Of a stretch of 64,000 nt of DNA, positions 25,058-32,445 are shown piece after piece. The stretch comes from Gramella sp. MT6. GTDB lineage: Bacteria > Bacteroidota > Bacteroidia > Flavobacteriales > Flavobacteriaceae. A model generated the notes under the pieces. That model was not told the origin of the DNA. It ran no database searches and saw nothing but the letters and a program-made list of their open reading frames with translations. Position 1 is the stretch's first letter. Every line of letters begins with the position of its first letter. The stretch spans positions 1,178,001 through 1,242,000 of the forward strand of contig NZ_CP048410.1 in assembly GCF_019357415.1 (NCBI RefSeq), given 5' to 3'. A program made the position numbers and the translations under genes.

Positions 25058-26260
25058 CTATATTTTATTAATTGTTCTTTGACAATTTAAAACGGCAATA
25101 AAAATTAATGAGCATAATGCCAATACTATATAGTGAAAACTAAAGCCTGTATCTATCATAATCCCAATGAATAAAGGCCCTATAGCAGTACTTAAAACCA
25201 TAAACATATTAAAGAAACTTCTTATAGCGCCTAATTGAGCTGTTCCATATATTTCAGCAATCAAGGAAGTTTTTACGGTGCCGGCCAAACCTGTGGTTAC
25301 ACCTGCCATTAGAAGAAAAAATAACGCCGCTATGATACTATCATTAAATATCATAGGGATGAGACCAATTGCCATAGGAATAAGATAAAATTTAAAAACC
25401 TTTTCGGCTGAAAATCTGTCGACCAAAAATCCGCCCACAAAACTCATAAAAAATCGTGTTACTGCATATACCATGAAAAATGATGCATATAAGGTAATTG
25501 ACCAGTTTAATTTTTCGGCAAAAACGTATTGATAAAAGAAAAAGGCCGTAGATGTAAAACTAAGTGCAAAACTTGCGGGCATGATTACAAGGAATTTCCG
25601 TTCAGTTATTATATTTTTAAAGCCTTTCAGCAAAAATTTGCCGGCTACCTTTTTCTCTAAATTAAGATCATTATCGAATTTTCTGGTATCCAGAAAAAAC
25701 AACCTCATTAAGTAAAATATAAGGAAAGCTGCACAGAGCAGGGTGGTAGTTTTAAGATTGGACCATAATAATAAACTGGATATTATAATAGGAAATAAAG
25801 CTTCACCAATAGAATAACCTGTTGTTGCTATACTTAAGGCTTTTCCGCGGTCGCGGTTGAACCTTCTGGATAGTATCGTTTGACTAATATGGCTTAAAAG
25901 CCCCTGACCTGTTAAACGCAAGCCAATTAAAGCAACCAACAATATTGATATATGTATTTCTGAGAACCCTAGAAATGCTGTGGATAATGCCAGTCCAAAT
26001 ATTGTGTAAAAGGTTACATTTTTGGTAGGTTTATGATCAATCAGGTGACCTAAGGAAATTAGAAGAAAAGATGCTACTACTGTAGCGATAGCGTAAATCC
26101 CTCCGAAATACCCTTCCGAAATACCAAATATTTTAATGATTTCTGGAACGTATAAAGAAATTAAGAACGTTTGGCCAAAACTGGAGAGAAGGGTAAGGGT
26201 CCAGCCAAATCGCACTTCTCTAAAATTATTTTTAAAAAATAAAAAGAACTCTTTGAACAT
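25058..26260 (-). CDS. MFS transporter, third gene of the zinc-ribbon/methyltransferase operon
   Basis: A 400-residue polytopic protein with about 12 hydrophobic helices, the inter-helix loop LIDHKPTKN after TM2 and SRRFNRDRGKALSIATTGYSIGEALFP in the TM4-TM5 region, as in single-component major facilitator carriers. The substrate is unknown. Its start codon directly follows the methyltransferase stop, so the two genes are coupled; this implies export or import of the compound that the methyltransferase modifies or its precursor. This is inference. Confidence 0.82.
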   Translation of the reverse strand: MFKEFFLFFKNNFREVRFGWTLTLLSSFGQTFLISLYVPEIIKIFGISEGYFGGIYAIATVVASFLLISLGHLIDHKPTKNVTFYTIFGLALSTAFLGFSEIHISILLVALIGLRLTGQGLLSHISQTILSRRFNRDRGKALSIATTGYSIGEALFPIIISSLLLWSNLKTTTLLCAAFLIFYLMRLFFLDTRKFDNDLNLEKKVAGKFLLKGFKNIITERKFLVIMPASFALSFTSTAFFFYQYVFAEKLNWSITLYASFFMVYAVTRFFMSFVGGFLVDRFSAEKVFKFYLIPMAIGLIPMIFNDSIIAALFFLLMAGVTTGLAGTVKTSLIAEIYGTAQLGAIRSFFNMFMVLSTAIGPLFIGIMIDTGFSFHYIVLALCSLIFIAVLNCQRTINKI

Positions 26261-26896
26261 CTATTTTGTAAATATTATTAATCGATCCTTAATGAAAACA
26301 TCTGTAAACCGGAAATTAGATTTTATATGATCCATGGTTTCTTGAGAATAAAAGAAAACATGCGTAGGGTCATTTTTATAATACCAATTCTCAAATTGAA
26401 TTTCAGAATTATATAAATGGGTCATACAGTATAATTTGCCTCCTTTTATCAGCATTTTATATAATTTTTTAAATTCTTCAGAAGGATTGTGGAAATGTTC
26501 AATTACTTCACAGGAAACTACATAGTCATAGGTGTGATTTAATAAGCCTTTGTTATTTGCAAAAAAAGGGTCATAGATAGTAATTTTATAATTGTGGTCA
26601 TTTAAAATTTTTGTAATCACTGGGCCGGTACCTGCGCCATAATCCAAGCCATTTGAAGAATTAGGTTTAAAATCCTGAAAAATCGAATGAACTATAGGTG
26701 AAACAAAATTTTGATACTTGACATCATTTACATCATTATTGTGATTGAGATACCGAACTATTTCTTCTTCAGGTTTTGGCAGCTGATCGGCACACATATA
26801 AATGCCAAAACAATAGGTACATTTCAAATATGTATGCGACTTATTTCTGAAGAATAGTTTCCCAGAACTTTGGCAAAGTGGACAGTCACTTTCCAT
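26261..26896 (-). CDS. Zinc-ribbon class I SAM-dependent methyltransferase
   Basis: A 211-residue protein. An N-terminal zinc ribbon (Cys5-x2-Cys8 and Cys26-x2-Cys29) precedes a Rossmann methyltransferase domain with SAM motif I GLDYGAGTG (about 83-91), an acidic IYDPFF strand and the VSCEVIEHFHNP motif of Methyltransf_11/23 enzymes. The target may be a small molecule, lipid or sugar; it cannot be read from the sequence. It lies 4 nt after a mini zinc-ribbon gene and abuts the MFS gene, giving a tight three-gene unit in the cargo region. Confidence 0.8.
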   Translation of the reverse strand: MESDCPLCQSSGKLFFRNKSHTYLKCTYCFGIYMCADQLPKPEEEIVRYLNHNNDVNDVKYQNFVSPIVHSIFQDFKPNSSNGLDYGAGTGPVITKILNDHNYKITIYDPFFANNKGLLNHTYDYVVSCEVIEHFHNPSEEFKKLYKMLIKGGKLYCMTHLYNSEIQFENWYYKNDPTHVFFYSQETMDHIKSNFRFTDVFIKDRLIIFTK

Positions 26897-26900
26897 AGCA

Positions 26901-27083
26901 TTACTTTAATCTATTATATATAGGTCTCAATTTACAGTTAAGACATAACGATGTTCCTGGATCATATACTAACTGCCAAATGCTAAGTTTTGAATTGCAG
27001 CGTACACAGCATATCTTACCATAAGATTTTAGTAACCTTTCTAATAATTGAAGACTAGATATTAAATAATTCTTTATAACCAT
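26901..27083 (-). CDS. Mini zinc-ribbon protein (60 aa)
   Basis: A 60-residue protein with a basic helical N-terminus (MVIKNYLISSLQLLERLLKS) and two cysteine pairs, Cys26-x2-Cys29 and Cys47-x2-Cys50, likely to bind one zinc. It is separated from the methyltransferase by 4 nt, so it is probably its first operon partner. The methyltransferase has its own ribbon, so this could be a duplicated or interacting ribbon, or a split-off piece of a larger protein. No family is recognised. Confidence 0.55.
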   Translation of the reverse strand: MVIKNYLISSLQLLERLLKSYGKICCVRCNSKLSIWQLVYDPGTSLCLNCKLRPIYNRLK

Positions 27084-27339
27084 GTTCTATCTAATTTTCC
27101 TAATTTCTTTCGATTAAATTTGACTGGATAATACTTAAGAATAAGCAGAATTTTTATCAAGGCTACGGAATGTTGGAGCTATGCTGCGAATGAATATTGA
27201 AGGACTTTTAAAGGATTTTAGATGGCTAAATGTCCCGGATCCAATTATTACTTAGGATCTGATTACAATCTCCCTTATTCACTCAAATTCAGAACAAATT
27301 CTTTTTTTAAATTCCAACAATCCTTTGGCGCGGAATTTT

Positions 27340-28881
27340 TTAAAACTTGTCTGTTACCACCTTATAAGTTGGATCTTCTAATATATTTACATCAATAATA
27401 GCGTCGGCATCAGAAAGAAGTTTTCTACAGTCAGTGCTTAAATGTCTTAAATGCAATTTTTTACCCTGTTTTTTATAGCGCTCTGTTAATTTATTGACAG
27501 CTTCAATGGCTGACATATCAACAATACGGCTTTCTCGAAAATCAACCACGACTTCTTCTGGGTCATTAAGCACATCAAATTTGTCGTTAAACATAGTTGT
27601 TGAACCAAAAAATAAGGGACCATAAATTTCATAATGTTTTATCCCATCTTCATCAACATGTTTGCGTGCACGAATCCTTTTTGCATTGTCCCAGGCAAAA
27701 ACAAGCGCAGCAATAATGACACCTACAAGCACCGCCAACGCTAGATTATGCAGGATCACTGTAACTACCGTAACCAATACCATAACCATAATATCTGATT
27801 TTGGCATTTTATTTAAAGTTTTAAGGCTGGCCCATTCAAATGTACCAATTGCAACCATAATCATAAGGCCGGTCAAAGCAGCCATGGGCACTTTTTCTAT
27901 TAACCCAGCACCAAACATTACAAAAACCAGTAACATTATTGCTGCAGTTATTCCAGACAATCGAGCCCTGGCTCCCGAAGAAACGTTTATTAAACTCTGC
28001 CCAAGCATTGCACATCCACCCATTCCTGAGAAAACTCCCGAAAGAATATTTGCCGAACCCTGGGCTACACATTCCTTATTACTCCTTCCGCGGGTTTCAG
28101 TGATCTCATCAATTATGTTAAGGGTTAAGAGACTTTCTATAAGGCCAACACCTGCCATGATAATTGCAGGGGGTACAATGATCCTCAATGTTTCAAAATT
28201 GATGGGAACCATGGGAATATGAAAAGGAGGAAATCCTCCCTGAATGGAGGCTACATCGCCTACCGTTTTCGTGTCGATTCCTGCCAATAACACTATTCCA
28301 AAAGTCACCAAAACCGCAACCAGAGTGGCTGGAACTACTTTAGTTAATTTGGGCAGACCCCATATAATTAACATAGTAATGAGAACGAGCCCCAACATAT
28401 AGTATAGTTGGGTTCCTTCCATCCACACCTGTTCTCCTGCGTCGTTTAAAACTTTAAATTGTCCTAACTGGGACATAAAAATGATCACCGCCAGCCCATT
28501 TACAAATCCGAAAATTACAGGGTGGGGTACCAGCCTCATCAGTTTACCCAGTCGAAAAACTCCAGCAAGTATTTGGATAATCCCTGCTAAAATTACCGTA
28601 GCAAAAACATACTCTGGTCCATGCATAAGTGCCGTACCAACAATCACGACGGCAACTGCACCGGTAGCACCCGAGATCATTCCGGGGCGACCTCCTAAAA
28701 TTGCGGTAACAAGTCCCATAACAAAAGCTGCATATAAACCTGTCAGCGGGGAAAGCCCAGCAATTAATGCAAAAGCGACAGCTTCAGGAATTAATGCCAG
28801 AGCTACAGTTAAGCCGGCGAGGATTTCTGTTTTATAATCGACTTTTTGTGAAAAATCGAAAAGATTTAAATATCTCTTCAT
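27340..28881 (-). CDS. SulP-family anion permease with STAS domain
   Basis: A 513-residue protein: a polytopic SulP membrane domain (about 15-400; LTVALALIPEAVAFALIAGLSPLTGLYAAF) and a C-terminal STAS domain (about 420-510; VVDFRESRIVDMSAIEAV). Bacterial members carry sulfate, bicarbonate, dicarboxylates or other anions, often with sodium or protons. No carbonic anhydrase or sulfate gene lies beside it to choose between them. It is on the minus strand within the mobile element, so it is accessory cargo. Confidence 0.9.
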   Translation of the reverse strand: MKRYLNLFDFSQKVDYKTEILAGLTVALALIPEAVAFALIAGLSPLTGLYAAFVMGLVTAILGGRPGMISGATGAVAVVIVGTALMHGPEYVFATVILAGIIQILAGVFRLGKLMRLVPHPVIFGFVNGLAVIIFMSQLGQFKVLNDAGEQVWMEGTQLYYMLGLVLITMLIIWGLPKLTKVVPATLVAVLVTFGIVLLAGIDTKTVGDVASIQGGFPPFHIPMVPINFETLRIIVPPAIIMAGVGLIESLLTLNIIDEITETRGRSNKECVAQGSANILSGVFSGMGGCAMLGQSLINVSSGARARLSGITAAIMLLVFVMFGAGLIEKVPMAALTGLMIMVAIGTFEWASLKTLNKMPKSDIMVMVLVTVVTVILHNLALAVLVGVIIAALVFAWDNAKRIRARKHVDEDGIKHYEIYGPLFFGSTTMFNDKFDVLNDPEEVVVDFRESRIVDMSAIEAVNKLTERYKKQGKKLHLRHLSTDCRKLLSDADAIIDVNILEDPTYKVVTDKF

Positions 28882-29237
28882 AAGAAAATTAATAAGAATT
28901 TATAAAAGTATAAACCTGGTCTACAGGTATAAAAAAGAAAGAGGGGATAATGAGGAAAAATCCGGCCTTATTTTATCAAGGCGGAGTAAGTTTAAAAGTA
29001 GTATAGGAAATTACTTTTCTCATATAGGAGCTGCAAAATTAATTTTTCTTTTGGAATAAGAAAATTAATAGATAGTTTTTTGAAAAGAAGTCAAGAGACT
29101 GGCCAAAATCCTTTAAAATTAAATAAAACTAATTTTTGGACCTTAATACGCTTATTTTATCACAAAATGAATTATAAATAACCCTTATTATATTACAAAA
29201 TAAATATATATTTACCCTTATTATATAACAAAAAAAG
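28882..29237. other. Divergent intergenic region between SulP and AAA-DUF4143 genes
   Basis: A 356-bp AT-rich stretch without a coding frame. The right half contains three phased 20-bp repeats, listed separately; the left half should hold the SulP promoter on the minus strand, but no clear consensus box is visible. Confidence 0.7.
29148..29233 (+). repeat. Three 20-bp iterons at an exact 33-bp period
   Basis: The copies are at 29148-29167 (ACGCTTATTTTATCACAAAA), 29181-29200 (ACCCTTATTATATTACAAAA) and 29214-29233 (ACCCTTATTATATAACAAAA). Copies 2 and 3 agree at 19/20, copies 1 and 2 at 17/20, with 13-nt spacers each time. They end 4 bp before the ATPase start codon. The 33-bp period is about three helical turns, which fits a cooperatively bound operator. 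Confidence 0.75.
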
Positions 29238-30602
29238 ATGAATTTCCATAGACATATAAGTGGGCATCTAGAGAATTGGAAAAAAAATTCGGACAAGAAG
29301 CCCTTGGTAATTAGAGGCGCGAGACAAGTAGGTAAAACTACATTAGTTAAAGATTTTGCAAAAAAATATAAGAATTCTATTTTTTTAAATTTGGAGAAGT
29401 CTGCAGATAGAAGGGTATTTGAAGAACATGATGATGTTGAAACAATTGTCGAAGCGCTGTTCCTGACTAATAATATATCTGTGCGGGAATTAAGCGACAC
29501 CCTTTTATTTATAGATGAAATTCAGGAGCTGCCCAAAGCTATCCAATTACTACGATATTTTTACGAGGATAAACCCCAATTACATATTATTGCTGCTGGT
29601 TCTTTGCTTGAGTTTGCCATTAAAGATGTAAAAAGTTTTCCCGTAGGGCGTATTGAATATTTATATCTCTATCCGCTGAATTTTGCTGAATATTTAAAAG
29701 CTTTAGAACACGAAACAGCATTAGACCAACTAAATACTATTCCAATAAAGCCTTATGCTCATACTACTTTAATGGATCTATTTCATAGATATGCTATTAT
29801 AGGTGGTATGCCAGAAGTGGTGAAAGCAGATCTAAAAACCAAAAGTTTGGCCGACCTGCCTAAGGTCTATGAAAGCATTTGGAGTACTTATAGAAATGAT
29901 GTGGAAAAATACACTTCGAATGCTACAGAAAGGCGTGTAATAAAACATATCATGGAAGTAGCTCATTTATATGTAGATGAACGTATCAAATTTCAGAATT
30001 TTGGAAATTCCAACTATAGATCAAGAGAAGTTGGGGAAGCTATGCGCAATTTAGATGATGCCAAAATAATTCAGCTTATTTATCCTACTACAGATACAGA
30101 GAATCCTATAAAATCAAATTTAAAAAAGTCTCCCAGGCTTCAGTTTCTGGACACGGGATTGATAAATCACGCCCTTGGAATTCAAGGGCAAATGTTGGGA
30201 ATGGAAGATCTAAGCAACTCCTTTAAAGGAGCTATAATTCCACATTTAATTACTCAGGAGTTGATTTCATTGAATACCATAACAAACGCAAAACCAAATT
30301 TCTGGGTAAGGGAGAAAAATCAGGCATCTTCAGAAGTTGATTTGGTATATCCCTTTGAGGACAAAGTGATTCCCATAGAAATAAAATCCGGAGCAAAAGG
30401 CACTTTAAAATCTTTACACCAATTTACCATAAGGGCAAACCACCCTTATACAATACGCGTATATGGAGGAAACTTTAAAATTGAAGAAGATAAAACCCAG
30501 GATGGAACACCTTATTTATTGATGAATTTACCTTATTACCTGGGTACACAACTTCCAAAATATGTAGACTACTTCGTGAAAAATTATAGTTTAACTCAGT
30601 GA
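29238..30602 (+). CDS. AAA-family ATPase with C-terminal DUF4143 domain
   Basis: A 454-residue protein: N-terminal P-loop domain (Walker A RGARQVGKTTLV about 26-37, Walker B LLFIDEIQELP about 91-101, sensor IIAAGSLLEFAI) and a C-terminal DUF4143 region with a PD-(D/E)xK-like core (SEVDLVYPFEDKVIPIEIKSG). The family is widespread in bacteria and archaea but poorly understood; a nuclease-like fold suggests DNA or RNA targets. It is divergent from SulP and precedes the integrase at the right end of the element. The start is fixed by the repeats immediately upstream. Confidence 0.85.
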   Translation: MNFHRHISGHLENWKKNSDKKPLVIRGARQVGKTTLVKDFAKKYKNSIFLNLEKSADRRVFEEHDDVETIVEALFLTNNISVRELSDTLLFIDEIQELPKAIQLLRYFYEDKPQLHIIAAGSLLEFAIKDVKSFPVGRIEYLYLYPLNFAEYLKALEHETALDQLNTIPIKPYAHTTLMDLFHRYAIIGGMPEVVKADLKTKSLADLPKVYESIWSTYRNDVEKYTSNATERRVIKHIMEVAHLYVDERIKFQNFGNSNYRSREVGEAMRNLDDAKIIQLIYPTTDTENPIKSNLKKSPRLQFLDTGLINHALGIQGQMLGMEDLSNSFKGAIIPHLITQELISLNTITNAKPNFWVREKNQASSEVDLVYPFEDKVIPIEIKSGAKGTLKSLHQFTIRANHPYTIRVYGGNFKIEEDKTQDGTPYLLMNLPYYLGTQLPKYVDYFVKNYSLTQ

Positions 30603-30718
30603 TTAGAGCAACAGTTCACTTGCATCATCCAATATGGAATCATCTAATTCTATTAGATAATCCTGTGAATTGGAGAGATTTTTTTTATGTCCCCTAGATA
30701 CGCTAATCACATCGAGAA

Positions 30719-31927
30719 TTATAACAGGACTTCCAGAGCGCTATCTACAACCTGAGTATCCAATTCTTTTAAATAAGCCTGGGTTACGGTTAGGTTTTGA
30801 TGTCCTAATGATTCGCTAATTACATCGGTAGCCACCCCTTTTTGTTTCAGGCAATTAGCAAAACTATGCCGGGCCACATAACTGCTAACATTTTTTGTGA
30901 TCTCACAAATTGTAGCTAGTTCCTTTAGATTTTTATTGTAGATCCCTAACATTTTATGTTTTCGATCGGCAAGTTGGGTAGGAGTATAGTTTTCACGATA
31001 CAGAAGTGGAAATACATATTTATTCCCATACCCATTAATTCGGTAATAGTCAAGAATCTCTCTAACTGGAGGCATAATGGCAATTGAGAAATTTCCTTTG
31101 GTTTTAGCCCTGGTGTAATAGATAACATTTTTTTCCACATCTTTCCATTCCAGACCCATCATGTCGGCAAAGTTCATTCCTCTGGTATAAAAACTGAAAA
31201 CAAAATAATTTCTGGTATCAACTAAATGGGGATGATTGCTCAAATCTACATTAACAATGCGCATTATTTCTTCAAAATCCAATGCACGTTTAAAACCTTT
31301 ACCTCTCAAACCTGAAATTTTATATTTTTTAAAGGGGTATAAACTTTCTTTAACAATGCCACGCTCTATTGCTTTGTTGAATAATGCCCTAATAGCTCTC
31401 ATCTTTACGCCAACACCTCCGTCGGTTCCACCTCTAGATCTTAGAAACGCATCATATTTGCTTAAAAAGGTAGAATTCACTTCGCGAAAACTAAGTTTTT
31501 TGCTTCTATGAAAAATCTGTACGGATGTCTTGGTGTCTTTATAAGACTTCGCATTTCCTACACGGCCGGCATAGGTCATTTCCTGAACTATTTCGTCAAA
31601 AAAGGCAAAGACATCATTTTTTATCGGATTGAAGGTAATTCTATAAAGCTTATCAAAATCTTCAAGAGTATAATCAGGATTTTGAACTTCAATTTCCGAG
31701 GCGACATGGTATGCCCGATCCTTTATTTTTACCAGTAACCGATTATACTGAAAATGATTTTTCGTCTTTTTGTTAAAGGTTCCTGTGGAGGCCGACCAAT
31801 TGGAAATCTCTGAGCTAAATGGGGTTTTATAATATTTAGTTTGCCGATCTTTGGTAACACGTAAGAAGATTGGGTACAACCCATCGGTTAATTTCTTTGT
31901 TCTCTGTACAATTTTTATAGTAATCAT
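30719..31927 (-). CDS. Tyrosine recombinase (element integrase)
   Basis: A 402-residue integrase: N-terminal arm-binding and SAM-like domains and a C-terminal catalytic domain with Arg in FYTRGMNFADMMGLEW, the HxxR-type motif RHSFAN (Arg353 and neighbouring His), GH at about 375-376 and the nucleophile Tyr385 (TQAYLKEL). It recombines attP with the tRNA-Asn 3' end. The start at 31925-31927 is preferred because an upstream in-frame ATG (31969) would translate through the arm-type repeat. It is transcribed away from attR. Confidence 0.93.
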   Translation of the reverse strand: MITIKIVQRTKKLTDGLYPIFLRVTKDRQTKYYKTPFSSEISNWSASTGTFNKKTKNHFQYNRLLVKIKDRAYHVASEIEVQNPDYTLEDFDKLYRITFNPIKNDVFAFFDEIVQEMTYAGRVGNAKSYKDTKTSVQIFHRSKKLSFREVNSTFLSKYDAFLRSRGGTDGGVGVKMRAIRALFNKAIERGIVKESLYPFKKYKISGLRGKGFKRALDFEEIMRIVNVDLSNHPHLVDTRNYFVFSFYTRGMNFADMMGLEWKDVEKNVIYYTRAKTKGNFSIAIMPPVREILDYYRINGYGNKYVFPLLYRENYTPTQLADRKHKMLGIYNKNLKELATICEITKNVSSYVARHSFANCLKQKGVATDVISESLGHQNLTVTQAYLKELDTQVVDSALEVLL

Positions 31928-31938
31928 GCGGCTTAAAT

Positions 31939-31960
31939 TGGGTACAACATAGGTACAACA
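31939..31960 (+). repeat. Right arm-type site: tandem GGTACAACA
   Basis: Identical to the 22 bp at 18199-18220 and in the same orientation, 12 bp upstream of the integrase start codon. It may serve both integrase arm binding and autoregulation. Confidence 0.65.
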
Positions 31961-32075
31961 AATGGGCAAATAAAGGTAAATATTGTAAAACTAAATGACA
32001 AGGGAAAAGTTATAAAATACTGATAATCAATATATAAGAAGCTAAATGAAATTATCTGAAACACCATTTTAGCGG

Positions 32076-32118
32076 CTGTTAATCAGAGGGTCCTTGGTTC
32101 GAGCCCAAGAGGAGGAGC
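32076..32118 (+). repeat. attR: 43-bp direct repeat
   Basis: A 3' tRNA-Asn half identical to 18109-18151. It has no acceptor 5' half or D-arm and cannot be a functional tRNA. The chromosome resumes after it. Confidence 0.93.
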
Positions 32119-32155
32119 AAAAAAAGCCATTCGTTTTTCGAATGGCTTTTTTGTA
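32119..32155 (+). terminator. Original host terminator of tRNA-Asn
   Basis: AAAAAGCCATTCG and CGAATGGCTTTTT pair around a TTTTT loop, followed by T. It directly follows attR and would terminate the tRNA in a chromosome lacking the element. Confidence 0.85.
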
Positions 32156-32317
32156 TTTAGGTGAGTCCTCTCAAATGTCCCTTCAGAAAAGGGAATCCTT
32201 AATTTTTATTTAATATACCGTTGATGCAAAGTTTAAACTTGTGGGTTTTATTTGTTGTCTTTATGATACACACTTAAAATCGTTTAAGTTTTTGTCGACT
32301 TGATTAGTATAGTGTGT

Positions 32318-32348
32318 AAGGGCTGTCTACAGGACGGCCCTTTTTTTT
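32318..32348 (+). terminator. Terminator in the leader region before the porin
   Basis: AAGGGCTGTC and GACGGCCCTT form a 10-bp stem with one G-U pair and a TACAG loop, followed by eight T. No gene precedes it on the host side for 160 bp, so it ends a short RNA or attenuates the porin transcript. Confidence 0.75.
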
Positions 32349-32445
32349 CACTTAAAACTTGCCGTAGTCTTAACTGTTTGGAAACATTAAGTTAACCTTG
32401 GAGTCGTTTCTTTGCCGGCGACAAAAACTTAATAAAACGATTTTG

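Larger units (their letters stand above)
18109..32118. mobile_element. Integrative mobilizable element in tRNA-Asn
   Basis: About 14 kb bounded by 43-bp perfect direct repeats of the tRNA-Asn 3' end. It encodes a tyrosine integrase at the right end, an excisionase-like protein, a helicase, a Toprim primase, a MobC-like protein and a relaxase, but no type IV secretion or coupling genes, so it is mobilizable and not self-conjugative. The cargo is a PAS histidine kinase, a two-TM protein, a zinc-ribbon protein/methyltransferase/MFS operon, a SulP permease and an AAA-DUF4143 ATPase. No gene looks broken, so it may still be able to excise. Confidence 0.9.
31928..32445. other. Right-end junction and host intergenic stretch
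   Basis: A 518-bp gene-free stretch containing, in order, the right arm site, attR, the displaced host tRNA terminator, a structured segment of about 200 bp ending in a second terminator (32318-32348), and the leader of the phosphate porin gene. Confidence 0.75.

Noticed and set aside
27662..28222. A 186-codon + strand frame opposite the SulP permease
   Set aside because: It is the antisense shadow of the permease, with Ile/Thr/Pro-rich composition and no family features.
31871..31880. A third copy of the TGGGTACAAC core inside the integrase gene
   Set aside because: Only one unit is present, it lacks the tandem GGTACAACA arrangement and it is coding sequence, so it is probably chance.
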